From Rhyzopertha dominica (taxonomy: Eukaryota > Arthropoda > Insecta > Coleoptera > Bostrichidae), in NCBI GenBank assembly GCA_025024175.1, contig QCXZ01000137.1:80724680-80788679 (forward strand): a DNA stretch of 64,000 bases, read 5' to 3'. Every line of letters begins with the position of its first letter. Positions within the stretch are counted from its first letter, which is position 1. The position numbers and the translations under genes were made by a program. The notes below the pieces were generated by a model that searched no databases, was not told the DNA's origin, and was given only the letters and a program-made list of their open reading frames with translations. Below are positions 10,266 to 22,120 of this stretch, one piece after another.

Positions 10266-12389
10266 GCATGATTCGTAATCTAATAAAATCTCGACTTATG
10301 TGTTCAGCACGGATTATTGTAAATACACGTCGGGATGGCCATCAATTTTTGGAGGTCACTACTTTTGTGTTGCAGTTACACAAATGTAATCGATAGTATG
10401 GACCAAAATAAGCAGAAGAGGACTTACTGAGAATGGGTCCGCAAGTAACGGAAAATTCCTTCTTTCTTCACCGATCCTCAGCGTTAGACCCGGCAAGGAA
10501 AAGTATTATGGTTTTCTCCCTTACTTAACTCCTTTGTAATGCGGTCAACAGCTACAGTCATAATAGTGCAACCTGATGCATTGTTACCGAAGTTTCTAAT
10601 CCTCCAGCAATCGAACAATGGCGGCGGCAGCTTCAGTGGAGTCGGGCGTGGGCAACTCAAGACGAATCGCAAAAAAAAATTGGGCGCCAAGTAGTTCAAA
10701 AAAAAGGAATATATGTATGATCTGATACTAACCCTGAATCTGCGCGGTCAAATGCGTCAGCGAAGAACTACTAAGACCGCTAACGATATGCTGAAAAACA
10801 GAATAGACGGCTACGAATCTCAACGAGGATTAAGCGACAACAAAAAAAAAGGTCGAAATAGAGCGAATATAATATAATGGCGAAATCGATACGGTATACC
10901 AAATAAATTGAGATTGTATAGAGGCACATTAATATCAACAAATAAACAAGAAAACAAGCTTAACTAACATGCATTCATTCACTTCCTCACACACTTGCTA
11001 CGAACTAAATATTAGTACTAATTTGATCTATTATGAACTCTACAGTTTTTTTTATATATATAACATTCTACAAAAAGTTTATCAATGGACGCTCTTGCAA
11101 GAGGTGATGGGTTTCTGGAGAGGAGCCAATTATTATTAAAGCCTTACCATTGCTGNGATAGCAATCCAAAATTAAGGTTCTCCAGGACCCTCACAAATGA
11201 CTTACTAAGTATTAATACTAAGCAGTAAACGGTCAATTTCTAATTTATTTAATAACATGGGGTAGTTCTCTTCTTTTCCCCTCTCAATACTATAACCGGT
11301 TTAAGCACTAGTCGCTTAATTAAAATGACACAAAGCATGCACAGGAATTACTTTTGCACGCAATCAATCCAATATTTTTCCATCGACCAAAAAAAATCGC
11401 GAACCCATACGTGATGTTAAGTAGCAATAATCAAAATGATACTCATCGGTATGATCTCTGCCGTCCACTTGCTGCTACCAACTGGAACCCGCCTCGAGCA
11501 CCGGACTGCGCCCCACGGCACTCAATCACGAGACAATGACGCTGACCCTTCCTGATGATGTTTAGAGGTAAAGCCGCTGGCAGTAATTTACCACAAATGG
11601 ATGGAAACCAATCGAGGGATCGCTGAATGAATGTTTGTCGACGGTGTAGCACATGCGTCGAAGAAACGTCAGGAATGCTTGCTTGGAAAACTGCAGAATC
11701 TCAAACCAGCTTGTGTGCACAAAAAAAAACGCCTAAAAGATAAACAATGCTTAACAACCATTCTTTACAGGGCCGGACGAAAACGAGAAAAAGTTTATTT
11801 CCAACTTACCCCCTAATAATGGAGACGTTTTGTTCTACTCAAGAAGAAAATTTCGACCTTCGACAATACGTGAATCGCTTATCCGTCCAATGACGCAACA
11901 GTGGTTGAAGTAACACTCTACCAAACCAACACCAACCCTGGTGGCTATGTGCCAAATATCCGTGAAACCGAAAACTCAAACTTTAATGAAGAGCCAAATA
12001 CTTTTAGGCACAATGCCGGCGATCCACTTAGCTTGCCGTGATCTCGAACCAAAAATGTGCTTCACAAGGCAACCTGAGCGCGTTCACGAACTTGAACCCA
12101 ATAAGATTTTGTGCTACACAAAAAGCAGCGATCGACTATCGGTAAAGAAACTTGGATACAATAGACTGATGAAAAGACAACCTACATTAGTTGTCAAACT
12201 AATGTAACAGCATGCATAACGTATGCTGTATTGTGTACTGTATTTTTGTGTGTATGTTATAGAGAAACAGTTTACGAATTCAATCAATAGTTATAGAAGT
12301 CGCATCTATTAATACAATACCTATTTTGATAAAAAATTTAAAAACAATTCATCATTCACCTTTATTATGGCTTCTTCAGGCTGCAATCA
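10266..12389. other. Unassigned sequence, no supported gene
   Basis: Open stretches at 11354-11539, 11631-11816 and 11941-12207 (88 codons, with several Cys and basic residues) have no recognisable domain. The part around 11440-11600 is GC-richer. One N at 11157. Confidence 0.35.
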
Positions 12390-13083
12390 AAATAATTAGT
12401 TTTATATATAGACTTGAATATTGTGCAATTGTTTGGAAACCTAACCACCAGATTTATATTGACCTGCTTGAAAATGTCCTCAGAAAGTTTGCTAAATATA
12501 TATACCTGAAGAAATTAAATTCATATCCTGTAAGGCGATGTAGTCAAAAAATCCTTCTTAACGCTGTTAGTGAGAACTCGCTCAATGCTTGCAAAACTGT
12601 ATCCAATCTGATATTTTTGCAAAAACTCGTTGGGGGATGTATTGATGATGCTACTCTATTGAGTCAGGTTAGGTTTGCGGTGCCTCGACTAAACAGTAGG
12701 TGCTCTTTAACATTTTATTATTCTATACCCCATACACACCACCATTTTAATTCCGCTTTGCTGTCTTGTTTTCGTTTATATAATAATTCTATTGCTGATT
12801 CCAAATTTGATATATTTAGTGTAAACTTTTGTCATGCGAAAGTTAAAAAAGAAATGATAATGAAATTTGATGCAGAATTTTTATAATGTCTTTATTTTAG
12901 TAGTTGTAGTTAAACCCGTCTCTATAAAAAATTCTATTCTGTGTTCCACTTATATATTTTAAACTTCATTTCTTATCTGTGTTAATTATTCCCATATTGT
13001 TTTAAATTTAGCGTTGTATCATGGTGTATGCTTCCACTATGGACCGCCCTGGTCCGCTGGAAATAAACTTTATTATTATTATG
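12390..13083 (+). pseudogene. Jockey-type non-LTR retrotransposon, 3' end
   Basis: The open frame reads LEYCAIVWKPNHQIYIDLLENV from about 12412, the conserved block just downstream of the reverse transcriptase domain in Jockey-type ORF2 (the usual form is KLEYCSxVWxP). It continues to a stop at 12886 with the family's basic C-terminal region (SRCSLTFYYSIPHTHHHFN..SCFRLYN). A 3' untranslated region of about 190 bp ends with AATAAACTTTATTATTATTA, an A/T-rich tail. The 5' part, including the whole polymerase domain, is missing, the normal outcome of incomplete target-primed reverse transcription. The same family block occurs at 18485-19850. Confidence 0.8.
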
Positions 13084-13195
13084 TAGCGAGAAAACCCAAC
13101 ACTACCAATAAATTTCTGCTTGTGTGGTGCTTGTAGCATGGTTAGAAAGGAAGAACTGAGACTGACCAAACGTGATTGATGGGCGTGGGAAATAA

Positions 13196-14316
13196 TAAAT
13201 TAGAGAAAACGAAAATCCCCGGTCGTATTAACGTAAAAACATAAAAAATTATCCGTGGTAACAACCATTTCCGCTTTGTCAACACAAAATATAAATATAT
13301 TTATTAGAAAACCTAACACAACAAATTCGTGCAGAATTTTCAACTATCACCCCTAAGTCAAAAATTACCGATAGCAGCTAGCCGTATCAATAAATATGTG
13401 GAACTCAGTGACCAACTTTACAAAAATAAAGAAATATCAAAAAAATTGAAATATTGGATATAAATACAAACTTAGCTAGCTTAAGACAACTAAATACAAC
13501 CCAAAACGCCATTTATATAAGGAATCAAGAGTCGAAATTAAATTAATAAGATGAAAAGCTGAAGGCAGATATGTACGAAAAATTCACTAATAATTATTGT
13601 CATCATATAACAGCGCAAAATATTTTGCTGGGTATTTTAATTCTTGAAAGAATTTTATCTGCAGAAGTACTAGAGACTTGTTAACAGCAAGCTAACTAAA
13701 TATTTTATCTTTAATTGCCTATAAAAATGTTTTTGCAACCTCACCAGAATAGTATCAAACAATTGGTAAATAAATTAGAGAAAACGAAAATCCCCGGTCG
13801 TATTAACGTAAAAACACAAAAAATTCTCCGTGGTGACAACCATATCCGCCTTGTCAAAACAAAATATAAACATATTTATTAGAAAACCTAATGGCTCAGT
13901 CATAACTGACTGGTACGCAAAACCAACAAATTCGTGCAGAATTTTCAACAACAAAATTACCGATAGCAGCTAGCCNTATCAATAAATATCTGGAACTCAG
14001 TGACCAACTTTACAAAAATAAAGAAATATCAAAAAAACTGAAATATTGGATATAAATACAAACTTAGCTAGCCTAAGACAACTAAATACAACCCAAAACG
14101 CCATTTATATAAGGAAGCAAGAGTCGAAATTAAATTAATAAGATGAAAAGCTGAAGGCAGATATGTACGAAAAATTCACTAATAATTATTGTCATCATAT
14201 AACAACACAAAAAAAATTGCTGGGTATTTTATTTCTTGAAAGAATTTTATCTGCAGAAGTTCTAGAGTACTAAAAATGTTTTTGCAACCTCACCAGAATA
14301 GTATCAAATAGTTGGT
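13196..14316. repeat. Two-copy tandem duplication with 575-bp period
   Basis: The segment beginning TAAATTAGAGAAAACGAAAA at 13196 starts again at 13771, and both copies end CCTCACCAGAATAGTATCAAA. Copy two (13771-14316) carries a roughly 30-bp insertion near 13890-13920 (TGGCTCAGTCATAACTGACT), lacks about 45 bp present near 13680-13730 of copy one, and has an N at 13975. Otherwise the copies differ at scattered positions. No coding potential is seen. Confidence 0.9.
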
Positions 14317-15785
14317 ATTATTCTAAGCTTCTTTGGCATTCATGAAATTTGTCCATTGGATGACACCAGGTATGACATAATCCATAATAAATGAATAAAT
14401 TGGTAGTTAAAGTACCCTAGGGGATACTTACTGCAGTAATTCTCTGTTAATAACTGTATGTGATCACTTGGGGGCAGAAATAAAGAAGACTTACCCTGAT
14501 ATATTATTTAACATTTACCTATCAGCGTAATGCTCAACGCAAGTATGATTGATAAACGATGCTATTATAGATCACCGTGGATAATAATGTTTATGATTTA
14601 TGATACTGTTTATTGTCGACTATCGTTATGTGACAACACCTTCTCGTTTTTTGAAAGAGGGTTGCCTCAAATAAGTAAACTGCTATTAAAGAACCATTTA
14701 GTAAAAAATGGCCAGTAAAGAAGGGTGCGAATATTGGTAGCAGCGGAAACAGGTTTATTTCAATATCACAGTGCATGTCTCTATAACCATGACGTTCAGA
14801 GACGACCGTACCTTGTCATAGATTACTTATTCAAATATTTTAGCAAGAATTAGTAAGATTGTTATGGACCAATAATTTTGAATATATCTACAGCTACCAG
14901 ATTTAAATAAGGGAGTAACAGTTGCAATTTTCCTAGGTCTAGTTCTAGTTCGGACTAGTTTTCAAATTTATGATCAAAGCTTTTCAGTTTCAAGTCTGCA
15001 ACTCTAGTAAAATGGCGGGAACTTTTTAGGTTTTGATAACGTGGCCACTAGGCCAATGATACTAAAAATTACCTAGTAAAATATCTCAAATGTATCGCTA
15101 ACATTTTATCCAGAAAATTATAATTAATTGGAACACCCCAAACAGTTATTTCTCCGAATGAGGTTGTAGAAGAACTAATAAGATTGCATCGTTTATTTAA
15201 CAGCACTTCTTCCAAGAAAAGCCAGTATTCGAAAGAATCGGAATGATAAACAACGGAATTAATTAAAGGCGACAAAACTCGCCCAATAAATCTCCCAGCA
15301 TCTGAAAACGGTGGCAGCATCGGCCTTCCGTCCCGTTGATTGCGTCGGAAATTTTTCGTTTCTCAAGCTGCGTAGGAGAGAGCCAGCCTTCTTCTCGGCG
15401 ACCATAAATTCGATGGGCACGTTGCGTGGCTCTTACGAGGACCATAATTCCGGAGTGAAACTCGAATAAAATGAGCATTTTATTATCACTGGGCAACATG
15501 CGAGTGCTCCTACCACGGATGGTAGTAAATTTGTTTATTTTGTTGGGAGACGCTCCGGCTGAAGCAGGAGAGAACGCTTAATTGCGTGAAATATAAGAGT
15601 GAGAATGCATCATGAGGAATTTAAGAAAGTATACGTGATAGCTACATTTTCCAGAAATTTACTGTTGATCGCGGTGCAGGAAGTAAAGCAGTTGTTAAAA
15701 TAAACATGCCGCGCAAGGAATCCCGTCCAGCTCCAGTAAGTGAACGGAAAATACACCCAAAGAAGATTCGACACCATCACGCCAG
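14317..15785. other. Unassigned sequence with a GC-richer island
   Basis: Short open stretches on both strands (for example 14530-14718, 15263-15499 minus) show no domain. The island at about 15290-15560 is richer in GC and looks single-copy. No RNA gene seen. Confidence 0.35.
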
Positions 15786-15791
15786 CGCTAC

Positions 15792-16305
15792 CTAAGCCAC
15801 TTGTGAAAGTGCTTTTTTCTTCCACTTAGTCCTGTCCTTTGCTATTCTTCTAGCTTCGTCCCAGGTGAGGTTTCTCTCCCTCAAGGCCTCGGCCACTGTC
15901 ATGTTCCATGTCTTCTGCGGTATTCCTCTTCTTTTCTTTCCTTGTACTTTTGCCTCCCACACTAGTATTGCTGGTCTTTCCTCGTTCATTCTCACCAAGT
16001 GCCCGAACCACTTCAATTTATTCTGTTCAATAGTTTGTTTAATCGACTCTATTTCCAGTTCTTCTCTGATTCTGTCGTTTCTTATTCTGTCCATTCTAGT
16101 CACCCCTTTAACACGTCTCAAGTATTTCATCTCTGTTGCCTGCAGTCTACTTAAAAGTCTATCACTTAACATCCAACTTTCACTACCATATGTGTGGTCT
16201 ATAAATGGTCTTGTAAACCGTTATTTTTGTCTTCTCACTTATTTCCTTTTTAATTATTAACGCCCTGTTTAGTGAGCGATACACCTTTATTGCACTAGTG
16301 ATTCT
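15792..16305 (-). pseudogene. RTE-like non-LTR retrotransposon, C-terminal end of ORF2
   Basis: On the minus strand the first part, about 16305-16175, reads ITSAIKVYRSLNRALIIKK..SEKTK..VYKTIYRP, then after a frameshift MLSDRLLSRLQATEMKYLRR. The open frame at 16172-15792 continues with RNDRIREELEIESI, LKWFGHLVRMNEERPAILVW, GKKRRGIPQKTW and LTWDEARRIAKDRTKWKK. This order (TKxxVYKSI, YGSExW, EMKxLRRVxGxTRxDRIRN, WFGHxxRM, RGRPxxTW) is the C-terminal tail of endonuclease/reverse transcriptase proteins of RTE-like elements. The polymerase and endonuclease domains are missing, so this is a 5'-truncated dead copy. Confidence 0.85.
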
Positions 16306-18484
16306 TTCAATAAAAAAGATCTTAAATCAGTACACAATTCCAAATAGCGTCTCCTTTAAGGAAAAAGAATAATACAGACAATCCACCACCAAACAGAAAT
16401 ATCCAAGGAAAACATCTTCTAAATGGGATGCACCCTGCAAACATTCATATTCCAATCCTTTATTTTATAGTGACCTAGGGGAAACAAACTCAGTTTGCAA
16501 AAGGTGACGAAAAACTTCATGTATCAAACCAAAAGTCCTGTCCATTGGAAGTAGCTTGAAATGTGACAAATTCTCAGAATTCTCCATTAAAAAAAACACT
16601 ACGGTGGTACTTAATTAATTATTATTAATTAACTAATAATTGCAAAAAAACAAGTGGAAATACTAACGAAGTTGAAACTGAATAACATTCTTCACGACCG
16701 GTAGAAATTTTGTGCAAAACTTGCCAATGCTTACTTTTTTTATAAAATCACTCGAAATTCCAAAAGAATATTTTAAGATTAAGTTGCTAGCATGAAAATA
16801 TGAACGTACTGATAAAAACAGAAAAGTATCCAGTTTACTGGAATTAAATTGCACCTCAAATAGTAGGCTAAAGATTTAGATTGTGTCCACGAAATATGAA
16901 CTTGTTTAAACATACATCAATGTGTAACAGAAATGGATAACGCAAAACATCATCATATACAAGTGAAAAAGGGAGCCATTCAAAAGGTAGACATTTTTGA
17001 TTCTAGAATTAAAAAAAATGTAATATCCCTAATAAAAAAGGGTTGATAAAGTGGAAAAATATATGGACGGTTTCAATTAATGAGTGTTTTACGTTCTAAC
17101 GTTTTTATGTATCTAAATTCCATCCCACTGGAAGTGATATTAATTATTGCAAAGAACTCATTTATAGCTTTAAATTTAAATTGATCGCACCATCGTTCCT
17201 ACTGAAATCTCAAATCAAAACCACAGAACAAGCGCACGACACCACACGTTGTAAAGCACCAAGAGCACCGGCAAGAAAAATTTCTCAAGTCCAGATAGAC
17301 ACCCAAAACAATTTATAAACCTTAACGACGAGAAGCCGCGACAAAGTAGCCCATTTTCGGTGTAACAACGCTTACAAGACCTAACTCGAATTAAGAACAA
17401 TAAAGCTCCTTTCTCGTCTCCACTGTTTGGCGTTAAACGTCCAGAAGATGAAGGCGCGCTCCCGAAAGACCTGACAGATAATAAACAATGCGACGGCGGC
17501 TATTCATCAACGCGGTTGAGCTCGTCTTATTACGTATTAATGTATTCAAAACATCGGGTTCGTTACTGTTTATAAACCGGGGTTTAATACAAAAACAACT
17601 GAAATATGACATGCGATGTTGTCAGAATTGAAGTGGTTCGTATCTTAGAGTACTGCTTTTATATAGCTACGAGCATAAAGAAATTAAGAATCATTTATCC
17701 ACGGGAAAAAAATGAGCAACCAAGGCGCAGCCGGTCAATTATAAGCTGAAAAACAATCAATAGGAACAAAGTTAACACTCAAAATATAAACACTGTTCCT
17801 CTATGAGTATTATCAAGGAATAAAATTAAGTAATTGTAAGTTTAAGTATGGGGAATTTCATATTTCAGTTTTTCAAATTCGTTTTTATAATTATATTACG
17901 TAAGATGATTTCGAACACAATTACATAGATTTATAAAATGAAATGGGCCTTGCGATGGTTTAGATGTTAGAAGACATAAGAGTACCAAAATACCTTGACA
18001 AATAATGATAATTATCGAAGATATTTATATAATCGGATCAATTATCCAAATACTCATGAAGCATATTAACCATAATATTTTTAAATTCTGAAGCTAAAGA
18101 TAAACATTACATTGAATATCAATCTATTGACCTATTTATTAAAAATGACAGAAACCAGTACAAATTTTACTATAATATTTTAAGTTATAAATAATGGTAA
18201 CGTGGTTAACGTGGTAAAAACATACTCATNGTNGAAGTAAACCAAGGCTTCTAATTTTTCTGCTAGAAAAGTTTCCAGTNTTTTCACTTGCGAATAAACA
18301 TAGCATACCAATCATGTGCAACAATAGAAATGGTCGNAAAAGAAAAAAATTTAATTTTTCTTGCAAATTGTGCAAGTAAACCCTTACTGGTTTTTTGAAT
18401 TATACAAACAGTTGCTTTTAACTACTTTTTGTTCCAAAATTCAAAGAACCATTTGAAACAAACATTTTTAAGGACTTTTATTTA
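16306..18484. other. AT-rich unassigned sequence
   Basis: No supported gene. A GC-richer patch lies at about 17400-17560. Four N bases fall between 18231 and 18337, pointing to an ambiguous or polymorphic stretch. Confidence 0.35.
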
Positions 18485-19850
18485 AAACTATGTTAGATAA
18501 TTTATATTTGCAAGCCTTTAGCATAGGTGAAATTCTTAAATACTTTTCTGTATCTGGGGGTAAGTCTGATACTAAGAATTATAGACCAATAGCGCTTTCG
18601 CCTAAACAGTCGCAAAACTGTTTGAATCTCTCTAGTCCAATGTTATTTATTCTCATGTTGTTAACTACATTACACCTGCTCAACACGGTTTTATAAAAGG
18701 ACGATCTACAGTCCCTAATTTTTTTGATTTTGTTTAGTTTACATCGAATGCTTTAGACCAACGTTTACAAGTAGATGTTATATACAATCATCTTACAAAA
18801 GCATTTGATCGTGTCAATCATTGTATTTTACTAAGAAAACTGAGATCATTTGGTTACTGCGACAGCCTTATATGCTTGATAAGATCTATTATTGGTAACA
18901 GGAAGCAGTTCGTTGAATATACTGGTATTTCTCTTTTGAATTTGATGTTAATTGTGGTGGTGTACAAGGTTCTAATTTAGGACCTCTTTTATTCACTATA
19001 TTCTTTAAAGATGTGGTCGAGTTGTAAATGTTATATTTATGCTGATGATTTAAAGCTTGTTAATATAACTGAATCGTGTGATGACTGCTTTGTCTTATAA
19101 CAAGGTATAGACAGATTAATTGCATGGTGTAATAGCAATAAGTTAGATTTAAACGTAAGCAAGTGTAAAAAAATGATTTTAACCAGGAAAAATTCGTCTA
19201 TAGATTTTTATTATAATATAAATGGCGTACCTTTAACCGCCTGCACTGAGTTTACAGATCTTGGAGTAACTATAGATCGATGTTTATCATTTATACCACA
19301 TATTGAAAATATCACTAAAAGTGCATTAGGAATATTAGAATTTGTCACAAGAAATATATCTGATTTTAGTAATGTTACATGTATTCGTATTTTGTTTAAC
19401 TCTCTTGTCAGGTCTAAATTAGAATATTGCTGTATCATTTGGAACCCACAACAACACGTTTTTATCGATTTACTGGAAAATGTGTTGCGAATATTTTGTG
19501 AATATGTGTATTTTGAAATGTTTATCCAACAAGACACTGTGATAATTGGTTGCTTCTTACCACTGTTAATGAAGTAACACTTCAATCTAGGCGTAATTTG
19601 AGGAGCCTTATTTTTCTACAAAAATTGTAACCGGTGAAATATACGTCGATGAAATAAATTATGTGATTTTTGATTGCCTTATTCCTGCTATGGCACACAA
19701 AAACGTATTACAACACAGTATATAATTAATCGACTTAAAATTAGTTATGTGTAGCAAAATTGCAACCGCGCAAACGAAATTCGAACTAAATTAACATCCT
19801 ACCTTATTAGCATTTTTCCAAATTCACCTATTTGTGAAAACCACCAAAAC
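18485..19850 (+). pseudogene. Jockey-type non-LTR reverse transcriptase, heavily degraded
   Basis: Read across frames, the reverse transcriptase motifs occur in order: SDTKNYRPIALSP near 18565-18603, PAQHGFIKGRST near 18677-18712, KAFDRVNH near 18799-18822, YADDLKLV (catalytic Asp pair) near 19039-19062, then WCNSNKLDLNVSKCKKM and a 134-codon open stretch 19173-19577 with FTDLGVTIDRCLSF and LVRSKLEYCCIIWNP. At least four frameshifts or stops break the gene between 18690 and 19090. The C-terminal region fades out near 19850. The enzyme would have copied element RNA at a nicked target site. Confidence 0.88.
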
Positions 19851-20194
19851 AGTTCAATACTACAAGTCTTTAATTCAGCACAGTCACAATCAAAAGTCAC
19901 TTTTAGAAGGAAAACTCACGAAAAAGTCACTACCGTTAAATTAATAACCAAACGCCGCATCTAGTTACAACGCCGAAATGTACTGACCATGCTCAACTGC
20001 GCACCCAAACCGCGGCGTACGTGACGGACACGTGTGTTTTTTTGCCTGCGTTTCCATGGATACGGATAAAAAACCAGCGGACGAGCGTTCCGCAAAAAAT
20101 TGATGCCTGGCGATGGACAAAGGTGGTCCCACGAATAAATTACGAGATAAATAATTTTCATTAGGTTGATTATTAAAATTTTTACGGCACACAA

Positions 20195-20320
20195 ATACGG
20201 ATATGTTTGTTAGAGCGGTAAAACGTGAATTTGGTGGCGTAAACGTAAATCCCTAAATGACTCCACAGGAAAAAGTCGAATGGAGTCAAGTCAGGAGATC
20301 ACGCGGGGCAATCTTCCTTC
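20195..20320 (-). pseudogene. Scrap of Tc1/mariner-like transposase catalytic domain
   Basis: On the minus strand the codons from about 20303 to 20261 read SPDLTPFDFFLWSHL, the hallmark block around the third catalytic residue of Tc1/mariner and DUF4817-type transposases (usual form SPDLTPLDFFLWGxxK). A stop replaces the Arg before SPD. The following codons (IYVYATKF) only loosely fit the family. No partner domains are visible, so this is a short relic. Confidence 0.6.
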
Positions 20321-20459
20321 ATCTGTCTCATAGATAATGCATATTAGAGGACCTCAATCTTGTCGAGACCTTCAGTCGTTTATTCCGTTAAATTTCAAGG
20401 TAGGAAAAATATCCAATACCAGGCCAAACATAATTTTTTTCAGTACAAAGATAAAACTT

Positions 20460-22120
20460 TTTGTTTGGATTTATAAAATCAATTTGTTTGACTTACATTT
20501 CTTTAGGTCCAACAAATTTATCTTCAAACAAACAAATTTTATTTGTAAGAAGAATATCAGTTTGTTTGTAACTATATTACCATTTATTTGAGATCGAACA
20601 GAACTTGCGAGTTCAAGTAACATAATCATTATTTGAGCGAATAAAATATTATATTTTACGGCCAAACAATTTGTTTCTAATAAATATATCTTTCGTTAAA
20701 TCAATGTTTCTTTTTGTTATTCACCTATTTAAATGTTCGACTTAAACACACCTGTTGTTACAGCAAACAACATGTATTTAAACAGAATAAATGATGCTTT
20801 AATGCAACAATCTGTTCTTGGATACAAATAAATAATTGTTTGAATTTGCGCCTGCCACTAGTAAAGTGGAAGTTTGGGGTTCCGCTTCTTTAGCCATGGT
20901 TGGACACTCGACAGAATGTATCAAGGTAAATCGGGAAAAGGCGCCGTTATTTGTTTCTTATTATTGTCAGTTTATTTCATTAAATTTTCAAATAAAAGAG
21001 GAAGATGGACACAGATTTTAAAAGTATGTATGAAGCCTAAATAAAGTATTTGCTTAATATGATATGAAAAATAAGACATTCGAACAAGCACATGATCGTT
21101 AACGCAAGCTCTGTTACAGAATGACCATCTAAGATTCGTAAAGATGTTAATTACGGCGTTGTTTCTCTACATCTTGAAGTAGGTATATGTTAGGAAAGTC
21201 TGCTCAATGAAGTGCCTTATTTGTACCAAACTATTATTGCAGGTAATGCCTTATTTATACAGTATATTTGTAATACTAAAATGGAACACATTTGTCATGC
21301 TATAGAAACCAGTAGATTTGTGATTGTCTTTTAAATTAAAATAAATATCATACTTTCCGTCTGCATTATATTCGTACACATAAGTAGCAAAATTAGCTTG
21401 TCAATGGACTTGTCTAGGTTAGGCTGAATTAATTCAGATGTTTTTTACTAAACCAATTACAGTTTTGCGGAAATGAATTGAGTGACATATTGCATTTTTA
21501 ATTACAAGAAACAACTTTTATACCCTCTATAAAAAACAGGAAGCCACGGGAATAAACTTGCATAAAATACATAGACATATCGAAATGGGTTAATCAAAAT
21601 TTTTCTTTAACTCAAAAACAATTTATCTATATGTTTAAAAGGCTTGTTTGAATGCAATATTTATACAATCTTGTTAAAAAATATATATTTCATTAAAATT
21701 CACATTAACTTTGCTGCAATAACAGAGATAATGAATTGAGCTTATGAATTCTTTCAATCAAACAATTGTTTGATTCCAGGAAATAGCTGTTCCATTGGAC
21801 TAAATCAGTGATATCTTTACTGTAAAGAAATATTTATTTGGTATGCAGAGAATCACTTACCTCTTCTCTGATTCCAAACAAATATTTGTTTCGGTCAAAT
21901 TTAATCATACAAATACTTTGTTCTACAGAGGAAATGATTATTCTTGATTCAATAGTTTCAAAAGTTAATTTAAAGCTTAGTATATATTATGTTAAATAAA
22001 TGTTATTTTAGCTGCTTCAAGAATTTTGAGGGTTTGAAACAAACAAATCATTTACTTCGCCATATACAAACAAATAATTTGTTAGCCGCAAATATATTTT
22101 TTTCTTCCAAACAAATTGTT
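20460..22120. repeat. Two clusters of CAAACAAAT/ATTTGTTTG palindromic motifs
   Basis: Palindromic or half-palindromic copies of AAACAAAT/ATTTGTTT occur at 20525-20540, 20571-20578, 20662-20677, 20825-20842, 21756-21775 (AATCAAACAATTGTTTGATT, a perfect 20-bp palindrome), 21876-21891 (AAACAAATATTTGTTT, perfect), 22066-22084 and 22108-22120. They form two groups about 1 kb apart. The pattern suits subterminal repeats of an unidentified DNA transposon or a binding-site array. No transposase is seen between them. Confidence 0.5.

Noticed and set aside
11941..12207. 88-codon open stretch with Cys and basic residues
   Set aside because: No recognisable family, no context; chance cannot be excluded.
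15865..16260. 131-codon plus-strand open stretch rich in hydrophobic residues
   Set aside because: Antisense of the RTE-like C-terminal domain; the apparent membrane-like character comes from reading Lys/Arg codons backwards.
20460..22120. The palindromes as a CRISPR-like or satellite array
   Set aside because: Spacing is irregular and the intervening sequences are not unit-length spacers.
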